From NCBI GenBank assembly GCA_002359425.1, contig DEMY01000042.1:1-7942 (forward strand): a stretch of DNA of 7,942 nucleotides. Reading direction: 5' to 3'. Positions 1-5,528 of the stretch are shown in pieces (position 1 is the stretch's first letter; every line of letters begins with the position of its first letter). Made by a program: the position numbers and the translations under genes. This DNA comes from Clostridiales bacterium UBA2658 (GTDB taxonomy: Bacteria > Bacillota > Clostridia > Oscillospirales > Oscillospiraceae). The notes beneath the pieces are model-generated. The model saw only the letters and a program-made list of their open reading frames with translations. It was not told the origin of the DNA and ran no database searches.

Positions 1-20
1 GGTAGTTTATAAAGAAGAAA

Positions 21-25
21 AGGAG
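21..25 (+). promoter_or_regulatory. Ribosome binding site of eutJ
   Basis: AGGAG lies eight bases before the ATG at 34. The first 33 bases hold no recognisable gene end: two of the three forward frames stop at once (3-5 and 10-12). The upstream neighbour cannot be named. Confidence 0.75.
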
Positions 26-33
26 TTTCAGGT

Positions 34-852
34 ATGTTGGATCTTGAGCGCGTCAATTCCCTTATCAGCAAGGTAGAGGACTCCGAACACGAGACCTTCA
101 AACCCAAAAACGACCGCTTCAAGGTCGGCGTGGACCTTGGCACAGCCTATATCGTCGTGGTAGTGCTGGACGAGGACAACAACCCCGTTGCCTGCGAAAA
201 GCAGGCGGCGGAGGTCCTCCGGGACGGCGTGGTCATTGACTACACCGGCGCACTGCGCATCGTGACCGAGCTTCGCGAAAAGCTCAACAAGCGTTTGGAC
301 ACCGAGCTTGTGAACTGCGCGATCGCGATGCCGGCGGGGACCGAATCAAGCGTGCAGACGCACAGGTATGTTGCGGAGGGAGCCGGCTTTGAGGTAACGA
401 ACATCCTCGATGAGCCGTCCGCCGCAAACGCTGTCTACCAGATAGATAACGGCGTCGTCGTTGACATCGGCGGCGGCACCACCGGCCTCGCCCTTTTAAA
501 GGACGGCAAGGTCGTTATGACAGCGGACGAGCCTACCGGCGGCACGCATCTTTCTCTCGTCCTTTCGGGAAACTACCACGTCAGCTTCGAGGAAGCAGAG
601 TCCATCAAGCAGGATTACGCGCGCCATAAGGAAATCATGCCGGTCGTTCGGCCGGTCGTCGAAAAAATGGCGAGCATCGTGACAAAGCACTTAGATAAAA
701 ACAGCGCCGACACGATCTATCTTTGCGGTGGCACCTGCAATCTCACGGGGATCGAACAGGTCTTTGAGAAGCAGACGGGCATCCACACGATAAAGCCGAA
801 AAACCCCTTCTTCGTAACGCCTACCGGCATTGCAATGAACTGCATCATCTAA
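34..852 (+). CDS. eutJ: Ethanolamine utilisation protein EutJ (Hsp70/actin-fold chaperone-like ATPase)
   Basis: EutJ is an Hsp70/actin-superfamily protein encoded in eut microcompartment operons. It is thought to act as a chaperone or reactivase-like factor, but its exact role is unproven. The 272 residues match the usual length (about 280 in enterobacteria). The phosphate-1 loop VGVDLGTA is at residues 31-38, the phosphate-2 loop DIGGGTTG at 144-151, and the adenosine-type motif YLCGGT at 229-234. The stretch ADEPTGGTHLSL (164-175) is also strongly EutJ-like. The ATG at 34 is backed by AGGAG at 21-25. The next gene starts 22 bases after the TAA, consistent with one operon. It is much shorter than DnaK and has no substrate-binding domain, which separates it from true Hsp70. 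Confidence 0.95.
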   Translation: MLDLERVNSLISKVEDSEHETFKPKNDRFKVGVDLGTAYIVVVVLDEDNNPVACEKQAAEVLRDGVVIDYTGALRIVTELREKLNKRLDTELVNCAIAMPAGTESSVQTHRYVAEGAGFEVTNILDEPSAANAVYQIDNGVVVDIGGGTTGLALLKDGKVVMTADEPTGGTHLSLVLSGNYHVSFEEAESIKQDYARHKEIMPVVRPVVEKMASIVTKHLDKNSADTIYLCGGTCNLTGIEQVFEKQTGIHTIKPKNPFFVTPTGIAMNCII

Positions 853-860
853 TTTATCGG

Positions 861-868
861 AAAGGAGG
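861..868 (+). promoter_or_regulatory. Ribosome binding site that fixes the start at 875
   Basis: AAAGGAGG lies six bases before the ATG at 875. An in-frame GTG at 869 touches the end of this site and could not be used with it, so 875 is the start. Confidence 0.85.
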
Positions 869-874
869 GTGAGT

Positions 875-1633
875 ATGGAACAATCCCTCATCGATCAGGT
901 TGTGGCCCGCGTGATCCAAAAGGTAAAGGAAGCGCAGAGCAGCGAAACAAGCTGCCCGCAGTGCGCCTGTAACGACGACAGCGGCAAACCAGGACTTCTC
1001 ATCCTGACGCAGGAGCACGGCGAGCACTGCCACCAAATGCTGGAGAGTGCCAAACTCGGCGAGCGCTACGCGACAAAGTGCGCGCTGCTTGCAGAATACG
1101 AGTGCAGTCTCGAAGGCGTCGAAGCTGTCATCCTCTACGAGTTCACGAACGACGCGCTTTCAAAGCTTGCGTCTGGCGTATGCGATACGCCCTATACGGA
1201 GCTTGCTTCCAAAGCAATCCTCATGGGCAAGCGCGTCTATATTCCGAAGGAGGAAGTCGAGCTTTTTGACTACGCTTCCACCGCTCCGGCCGTCTACTAC
1301 GCCATGCTGGAGGAGAAGCTCAGAGTCCTGACAGCCTCCGGTGTCGTCATCTGCCCGAAGGCAGAGCTTGAGGACGCCGTTTTGCAAAAATCTCCCGCCC
1401 CGAACTGTTCGGAACCATGCTGCGCCGCGCCGGAAACGAAGCCTGAGGCAAAGACCGAAACCGCCCCGTCCGGCAGAGAGCAGGCGATCACCAAGCGCGC
1501 CATCACGGAGCAGGATCTTTTCGCCTTGAAAAAGGAGAATATCACTCGTGTTCGCATCTGTGAAAACGCAATTTTGACTGACCTCGCGAAGGAATTCGTG
1601 AGCAGAAACGGCATGACGATCCTGCGCGGTTAA
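875..1633 (+). CDS. Eut-operon flavoprotein-like protein with N-terminal encapsulation-type helix and EutQ-like C-terminal tail
   Basis: This 252-residue protein resembles the uncharacterised 'ethanolamine utilization protein' family of Firmicutes eut operons (TIGR02536-like, from memory). Residues 1-20 form an amphipathic helix with Leu/Ile/Val at 5, 6, 9, 10, 13, 14 and 17, like microcompartment encapsulation peptides. A cysteine cluster follows (C27, C30, C32). Residues about 39-162 look like a flavoprotein-type Rossmann domain: hydrophobic strand LLILT, then TNDALSKLASGVCDT (91-105) and GKRVYIP (118-124), similar to flavin-binding decarboxylase-like or dipicolinate synthase B-like proteins. 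A Pro/Glu/Lys-rich linker (about 173-205) with three more cysteines leads to a tail (207-252) with AITEQDL and ENAILTDLAKEF. This tail resembles the N-terminal segment of enterobacterial EutQ. The biochemical function is unknown, and the flavin link is inferred from pattern only. Confidence 0.82.
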   Translation: MEQSLIDQVVARVIQKVKEAQSSETSCPQCACNDDSGKPGLLILTQEHGEHCHQMLESAKLGERYATKCALLAEYECSLEGVEAVILYEFTNDALSKLASGVCDTPYTELASKAILMGKRVYIPKEEVELFDYASTAPAVYYAMLEEKLRVLTASGVVICPKAELEDAVLQKSPAPNCSEPCCAAPETKPEAKTETAPSGREQAITKRAITEQDLFALKKENITRVRICENAILTDLAKEFVSRNGMTILRG

Positions 1634-1685
1634 AGCGCCGGGTCAGAATGAAAAAGCAAAGCAGGAAGACTTTGAGGCAGGGCAT

Positions 1686-1976
1686 ATGAATTTTGTCGAA
1701 ACGATCAGAGCGGCTGGAGCGGCTTGTGCGGAGGGCACTTTGCCCGTTCTCCGTGAACCGGGGGATGCGCTTTCGTGTGTCATTCTGAACGCCGCCTCGA
1801 CAGAACCGCTCGTTGAGACGGAAAGCTGCCTTTGCAAAATGCAGCCGGAGCGCGTTGTGAAGGCCGTCTGCGCCATCGCGGAAAACACGGGCGCGAAAAG
1901 GACGGTCATAGCGGTGCGCGAAGACGACGAGAGAGCCTTGCGGGCGCTTCAAAAAGAGATACAAGACAAGAAATAG
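1686..1976 (+). CDS. N-terminal fragment of the PduS-like protein (ends at the amber codon)
   Basis: If TAG is a normal stop, this 96-residue fragment is what would be translated first. It holds only the divergent Rossmann-like start of the family (FVETIRAAG at 3-11, NAASTEPL at 35-42, NTGAKRTVIAV at 68-78) and none of the cluster cysteines. It would not be functional alone. Confidence 0.5.
   Translation: MNFVETIRAAGAACAEGTLPVLREPGDALSCVILNAASTEPLVETESCLCKMQPERVVKAVCAIAENTGAKRTVIAVREDDERALRALQKEIQDKK
1974..1976 (+). other. In-frame amber codon inside the PduS-like gene
   Basis: The frame from 1686 meets TAG here, and the same frame stays open from 1977 to the TAA at 3006-3008. The next possible start (TTG at 2127) is 50 codons further on, yet the intervening codons still read like the family. 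The seven other complete genes end in TAA (six) or TGA (one), so TAG is not seen as a terminal stop in this window. The codon falls in a variable loop of the family, between DKK and PAELF. Confidence 0.9.
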
Positions 1977-2126
1977 CCCGCCGAGCTTTTCAAAACAGAA
2001 GTTGTTTACCCATTTGACGACGAACTCGTTTTAAGCTATCTCGTCACCGGCAAGTCCGTTCCGGAGCGCGGCACACCGCGCGATGCGCACTGTGCCGTAA
2101 TCACTGCTTCGGAGGCGCTGGATATT

Positions 2127-3008
2127 TTGAACGCCCTTGAGGAAACGCCCGTAACGGAGCGATATCTCACCGTTTTGGGCGCGGTCCAAAAGCCGCTTTT
2201 CCTGAAAGTCCCCGTCGGCGCGCGTCTTTCGGCGTGTATCAAGGCGGCGGGGGTAATCGGGGATGCAGCGCTCATTGTCGGCGGGCCGATGCGGGGCCGG
2301 GTCTTGTCAGCCCAATCTGCCATCGAAGCCGCCGTCGTTACCCGGCGCACGGAAACGCTCATTGTTCTTCCCCAAAACCATCCCCTCATCGAAAAAGCCA
2401 GACTGCCGATGGACGCGGCCATGAAACGCGCCCGCAGTGTCTGTGAGCAGTGCCGCCTTTGTACGGAATTCTGCCCGCGGTACAGACTCGGCCAGAACAT
2501 GCGTCCGAACCTCATCATGCGAAACCTCCGGCGCGAAAAGGAGCTTTCGGAAACCGAAGCATACCGCGAAGCTTTTGGAGACGCGGTAAACTGCTGCTTC
2601 TGCGGCCTGTGCGACGCGGTGTGCCCCATGGGACTCCAGCCGCGCCGCATGAACGCCTACTGTCTCGGCGGTCTCAAAAAAAACCGCGGCTTTATGTTGC
2701 CCCGTCAAATGCAACCCGTTCCGCGCGAAAAACTGGGTGGACTTGATACGAAGCGTCTTGAAAACCGTCTCGGCCTTTCGGAATACGGCGGCTTCCATGA
2801 CTTTACATACGGGGAGCTGACCGCAGCGGAGGTATCCATCCCGTTTCTTCAGCAGGCGCACCGGCCCGCACAGCCCTTAAAGCATGTGGGCGACGTTGTG
2901 GAAAAGGGCGAACGCATAGCGACGGACGGCTTCTGCGCCGGAATTCACGCAAGCATCGGCGGTACAATTACCAAAATCAGCGCGAACGGCGCTGTTATCA
3001 AAGCATAA
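2127..3008 (+). CDS. C-terminal fragment of the PduS-like protein (SLBB plus two 4Fe-4S clusters), possible re-initiation
   Basis: The first start-type codon after the amber codon in this frame is TTG at 2127. GGAGG at 2111-2115 lies eleven bases before it, so re-initiation is imaginable but not convincing. The 293-residue product would keep the SLBB-like part, both CX2CX2CX3CP cluster motifs and the C-terminal hybrid barrel, and lose the nucleotide/flavin-binding part. The start is uncertain. Confidence 0.55.
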   Translation: MNALEETPVTERYLTVLGAVQKPLFLKVPVGARLSACIKAAGVIGDAALIVGGPMRGRVLSAQSAIEAAVVTRRTETLIVLPQNHPLIEKARLPMDAAMKRARSVCEQCRLCTEFCPRYRLGQNMRPNLIMRNLRREKELSETEAYREAFGDAVNCCFCGLCDAVCPMGLQPRRMNAYCLGGLKKNRGFMLPRQMQPVPREKLGGLDTKRLENRLGLSEYGGFHDFTYGELTAAEVSIPFLQQAHRPAQPLKHVGDVVEKGERIATDGFCAGIHASIGGTITKISANGAVIKA

Positions 3009-3020
3009 GGAAGTGAGCAC

Positions 3021-3560
3021 GTGAGCACGGCGATCGGCATGGTGGAACTAAATAGCATTTCCAGGGGTATCGATGTCTGCGACAGCATGGTCAAAGCGGC
3101 GCAGGTCGAGCTTTTACGCGGCTCAACAGTCTGTCCGGGAAAGTATTTTGTCCTGGTTTCCGGGGATACCGGCTCTGTCCGGGCGTCGGTCGCGGAGGGC
3201 GTCAAATGCGGCGGCGATCGCGTTGTCGATACGCTTCTACTGCCAAACGTCCATCCCCAGCTTGCATCCAGTCTCGGCAGAGGCAAGAGACCTGTGCCGC
3301 AGGGTGCGATCGGCGTATTGGAGTTTTACTCTGTTTCGTCCGCAATCGTGGCGGCGGATCTCGCAGTCAAGGCGGCCGAGGTTACGCTGATCGACGTCCG
3401 TTTGGGCGGCGCAATCGGCGGCAAGGGCTATGTGACGCTTTGCGGAGACGTTGGCGCTGTGCGCGCCGCGGTCGCCGCTGCGTCAAGGGACAAAGCCATG
3501 CTGGACGGCGCGACCGTCATTCCAAAGCCCTCGCAGGAGGTTTACCGCTCGCTTCTTTGA
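3021..3560 (+). CDS. pduT: PduT-like tandem-BMC (trimeric) shell protein with predicted pore iron-sulfur cluster
   Basis: PduT is a microcompartment facet protein with two BMC domains per chain. It forms a trimer carrying a [4Fe-4S] cluster at its central pore. This 179-residue protein (PduT is about 184) has BMC domain 1 at about residues 3-85 (AIGMVELNSISRGI) and domain 2 at about 97-170 (GAIGVLEFYSVSSAI, ending in IGGKGYVTLCGDVGAV). Cys38 in TVCPGKY sits where PduT has its cluster-binding cysteine. The end IPKPSQEVYRSLL also fits the family. The GTG start at 3021 has AAGGAAG seven bases upstream, and the PduS-like gene ends only 12 bases before it. That adjacency supports a relay in which PduT passes electrons to or from PduS through the shell. 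The symbol is by family resemblance; it may carry another name in a eut locus. Confidence 0.92.
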   Translation: MSTAIGMVELNSISRGIDVCDSMVKAAQVELLRGSTVCPGKYFVLVSGDTGSVRASVAEGVKCGGDRVVDTLLLPNVHPQLASSLGRGKRPVPQGAIGVLEFYSVSSAIVAADLAVKAAEVTLIDVRLGGAIGGKGYVTLCGDVGAVRAAVAAASRDKAMLDGATVIPKPSQEVYRSLL

Positions 3561-3610
3561 GTCCCCATCCTTCGCATCAAAATCTGATAATTTGAGAAGG
3601 AGAGAAAAAT

Positions 3611-4861
3611 ATGTTTGACGAATTAGTCAGTAACGTCACAAATTACAAGGTATTTACGGAAAGACTTACAGCATGGGTACAGGGTCTGTCCATTAACACG
3701 GTCATCGTCTTTATCATGATGATCTTCATGATCGTCGGCGCAGTCGATAAGATTCGCGGCAACAAACTCGGCTACGGCGAGAAATTTGACGAAGGCTTCA
3801 ACGCCATGGGTCCGCTCGCCATCGCAATGGCCGGCGTCGTGGCGGCAGCCCCGGTGCTTGCAATCCTCCTTGGGCCGATCCTGAAACCGATTTACGGCCT
3901 GTTTGGCGCTGACCCCTCGATGTTTGCAACAACCCTCCTCGCCTGCGACATGGGCGGCTATCCGCTCGCCATGAAGCTTGCCGGTGACAATGCATCCATC
4001 GGTAACTTCGCAGGTCTCATCCTCGGCACCATGATGGGCCCGACCATCGTTTTCACCATCCCGGTCGCCCTGTCCATCATCAAGAAGCAAGACCGCCCCT
4101 ACCTCGGTGCCGGCGTTCTTGCCGGTCTTATCACGATCCCCATCGGCTGCATCCTCGGCGGCCTTGCCATGAACATGACCCAGTATAAGATGGACATCCT
4201 CACCATTCTCCAAAACCTCATCCCGGTCATCATCGTCGCCGGCCTCATCGTTATCGGCCTGTGGCGTAAGCCCGATAAGATGATTAACGGCTTCGTCAAG
4301 TTTGGCAACGGCGTCACGATCCTCATCACCGTTTTCACCGCGATCGCTGTCTTTGAATATGAGACGCAGATCAAATTCCCGCTTTTCGATATCATGGTCA
4401 ATCCCGACGAGAATGGCATTATTCCGCTTGAATCCGGCCTTTTGGTCTGCGGCCAGATCGCCATCGTCCTCATTGGCGCATTCCCGATGGTCCTCTGGAT
4501 CACCCGCACTTTCGGTACCGCACTTGAAAAGCTCGGCGCGAAGATGGGCATGAACAAGGAAGGCTCCGCCGGTCTCGTCGCGAACCTCGCCAACAACATT
4601 GCAATGTTCAACATCCTCGGTGACATGAACGCAAAGGGCAAGCTTCTGAACGTCGCGTTCTCCGTTTCCGCTGCGTTCGTATTCGGCGACCACCTCGGCT
4701 TTACTGCCGGCAACAACCCTGAAATGATCTTCCCGATGATCATCGGCAAGCTCACCGCTGGTATCACAGCCTTGATCCTTGCAAATGCGCTCGCTCCGAA
4801 GCTCCTTGCCAAGATTCAGACGCAGGAGGATACAATCGAAGAAACCACTCCGGAGGCATAA
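3611..4861 (+). CDS. eutH: Ethanolamine permease EutH
   Basis: EutH is the inner-membrane protein linked to ethanolamine uptake, important when substrate is scarce or the medium is acidic. The 416 residues fit the family (about 408 in E. coli). Hydrophobic segments at roughly 27-46, 68-90, 103-122, 132-157, 166-187, 196-217, 231-249, 276-297, 343-363 and 371-397 suggest ten or so membrane spans. Recognisable family stretches include CDMGGYPLAMKLAGD (112-126), GTMMGPTIVFTIP (139-151), ANLANNIAMFNILGDMN (324-340) and FGDHLGFTAG (358-367). The tail is short and acidic. The ATG at 3611 has AAGGAG eight bases upstream. The 50-base gap before it has no terminator-like hairpin, so it is probably co-transcribed with the genes before it. 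Its last codons contain the ribosome binding site of eutQ. Confidence 0.97.
   Translation: MFDELVSNVTNYKVFTERLTAWVQGLSINTVIVFIMMIFMIVGAVDKIRGNKLGYGEKFDEGFNAMGPLAIAMAGVVAAAPVLAILLGPILKPIYGLFGADPSMFATTLLACDMGGYPLAMKLAGDNASIGNFAGLILGTMMGPTIVFTIPVALSIIKKQDRPYLGAGVLAGLITIPIGCILGGLAMNMTQYKMDILTILQNLIPVIIVAGLIVIGLWRKPDKMINGFVKFGNGVTILITVFTAIAVFEYETQIKFPLFDIMVNPDENGIIPLESGLLVCGQIAIVLIGAFPMVLWITRTFGTALEKLGAKMGMNKEGSAGLVANLANNIAMFNILGDMNAKGKLLNVAFSVSAAFVFGDHLGFTAGNNPEMIFPMIIGKLTAGITALILANALAPKLLAKIQTQEDTIEETTPEA
4852..4856 (+). promoter_or_regulatory. eutQ ribosome binding site inside the end of eutH
   Basis: GGAGG is embedded in the last sense codons of eutH, eight bases before the eutQ ATG. This suggests coupled translation of the permease and EutQ. 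Confidence 0.8.
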
Positions 4862-4864
4862 TTT

Positions 4865-5302
4865 ATGAATATCAGTGAACAAATGATCCGCGACGTCATC
4901 GTCAAGGTCTTGCAGGAGCACGGCGTATGTCCGTGCGAATGCGAGCGACAGATCGACCCGAGCGGAATTATCGGTATCAAAACGAGCACCGTCAAGCTTG
5001 AGCCTTTCGAGGGTCGCGAGGACGTGAAGCTCAAGGACGTCACCTCTCTCGACGAAGCGCCCCGCATGGGCTGCGGTGTCATGGAACTCACGGACGGAGC
5101 GTCCTTTGAATGGACGCTCACCTACGACGAATATGACATCGTTCTCGAGGGTAATTTGGAAATCGAGATCGACGGCCGCGTCGTCAAGGGCGGCCCCGGT
5201 GACGTCATCTACATCCCCAAAGGCAGCCACATTCATTTTCAGACGCCGGATCGCGCTAAGTACGTCTATACGGTCTATCCCGCAAACTGGCAGCAGGGCT
5301 AA
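4865..5302 (+). CDS. eutQ: Ethanolamine utilisation cupin protein EutQ (short form)
   Basis: EutQ is a cupin-fold protein of eut operons; the Salmonella protein has been reported to have acetate kinase activity and to aid microcompartment assembly. This is the 145-residue short form, against about 230 in enterobacteria. Residues 3-19 form an amphipathic helix (hydrophobic at 3, 7, 8, 11, 12, 13, 15, 16) like an encapsulation peptide. A tight cysteine cluster follows (C22, C24, C26). The cupin core includes WTLTYDEYDIVLEG (83-96) and GDVIYIPKGSHIHF (112-125), ending in PANWQQG, all matching the EutQ C-terminal domain. It starts three bases after the eutH stop and is the last gene of the apparent operon. 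The N-terminal segment of long EutQ proteins is absent here but has a look-alike at the end of the 875-1633 gene. Whether it keeps kinase activity is not known. Confidence 0.95.
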   Translation: MNISEQMIRDVIVKVLQEHGVCPCECERQIDPSGIIGIKTSTVKLEPFEGREDVKLKDVTSLDEAPRMGCGVMELTDGASFEWTLTYDEYDIVLEGNLEIEIDGRVVKGGPGDVIYIPKGSHIHFQTPDRAKYVYTVYPANWQQG

Positions 5303-5339
5303 AGCACCACAACTGCATCCTGCACGGACAAACCATATC

Positions 5340-5403
5340 CCGGCGCGCTCATTCCTCCCAAAACAGGAGCACATTTGCAAAGCTTCTCTTGTGAGCGCGC
5401 CGG
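5340..5403. repeat. Perfect 12-bp inverted repeat between eutQ and the SLH gene
   Basis: CCGGCGCGCTCA at 5340-5351 is exactly matched by its reverse complement at 5392-5403, with 40 bases between. As RNA it could end the eut transcript as a long-loop stem, but no T-run follows. As DNA, its right arm overlaps the -35 box of the predicted promoter and could be an operator. The loop holds a smaller stem (CTCC 5355-5358 with GGAG 5366-5369). Confidence 0.6.
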
Positions 5404-5417
5404 CTCTGTGGTACAAT
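5389..5417 (+). promoter_or_regulatory. Predicted sigma-70-type extended -10 promoter for the SLH gene
   Basis: TTGTGA (5389-5394, 4 of 6 to TTGACA) and TACAAT (5412-5417, 5 of 6 to TATAAT) are 17 bases apart. TG at 5409-5410 gives an extended -10. Transcription would begin near 5424, leaving a leader of about 105 bases before the ATG at 5529. It suggests the surface-protein genes can be expressed apart from the eut operon. Confidence 0.6.
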
Positions 5418-5428
5418 CGTCTTGTCCG

Positions 5429-5468
5429 AACGGGGGCCTTCGCCTGTGATCCGGCGGTGGTCCCCGTT
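5429..5468 (+). other. Two-tier hairpin in the predicted 5' leader of the SLH gene
   Basis: Bases 5429-5438 pair with 5459-5468 over ten positions (one G-U). A smaller CGCC/GGCG stem (5441-5444 with 5453-5456) sits inside, across a two-by-two internal loop. It begins about five bases after the predicted transcription start. No run of T follows, so it is not a standard terminator. It could stabilise the message or bind a regulator. It shows no B12-box or other riboswitch consensus that I recognise. Confidence 0.5.
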
Positions 5469-5513
5469 GCTCATATTCTCCTTTCGGCAGGAATAAAACG
5501 CGGTTAGGAAACT

Positions 5514-5520
5514 GAAGGAG
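5514..5520 (+). promoter_or_regulatory. Ribosome binding site that fixes the start at 5529
   Basis: GAAGGAG lies eight bases before the ATG at 5529. An in-frame GTG at 5520 overlaps the last base of this site and is ruled out. A second ATG at 5532 is possible but less well spaced. Confidence 0.8.
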
Positions 5521-5528
5521 TGTTTATC

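Larger units (their letters stand above)
1686..3008 (+). pseudogene. PduS/RnfC-like cobalamin reductase-like iron-sulfur protein, interrupted by an in-frame TAG
   Basis: Read through the TAG at 1974-1976, this frame gives 440 residues, close to PduS (about 450). PduS is a flavin and iron-sulfur cobalamin reductase. Residues 1-96 match the Rossmann-like N-terminal part, and residues 98-147 keep family features (VVYPFDDEL, VTGKSVPERGTP). An SLBB-like part follows (VPVGARL, GGPMRG). Two [4Fe-4S] motifs of type CX2CX2CX3CP use C253/256/259/263 and C303/306/309/313. A C-terminal hybrid-barrel segment ends the protein (GDVVEKGERIA, IHASIGGTI). The N-terminal glycine-rich FMN/NADH signature GxGGxGFP is not present: GAACAEGTLP stands there, and NAASTEPL replaces the usual NGAECEPL. 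The ATG at 1686 has only a weak GAGGCAGG site. Whether one protein, two fragments or none is made cannot be decided here. The gene lies directly before a PduT-like gene, as expected for a redox pair. Confidence 0.85.

Noticed and set aside
1657..1674. EutV/ANTAR-type antitermination hairpin before the PduS-like gene
   Set aside because: Only five base pairs (CAAAG/CTTTG) with an eight-base loop. It lacks the paired hexaloops with A at position 1 and G at 4, and no terminator follows.
1940..2130. Frameshift as the cause of the broken PduS-like gene
   Set aside because: The upstream and downstream parts are in the same frame, and homology runs straight through the TAG. Only the stop codon separates them.
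5303..5403. Standard Rho-independent terminator after eutQ
   Set aside because: The stem formed by the inverted repeat has a 40-base loop and is followed by mixed sequence, not a T-run.
3623..5416. Very long open frame on the minus strand opposite eutH and eutQ
   Set aside because: It mirrors well-recognised genes on the plus strand, is full of Asp/Arg/His runs typical of antisense reading of GC-rich codons, and has no family resemblance.
5418..5528. Cobalamin riboswitch in the leader of the SLH gene
   Set aside because: No B12-box or conserved core sequence is visible, and the leader (about 105 bases) is too short for a typical cobalamin riboswitch.
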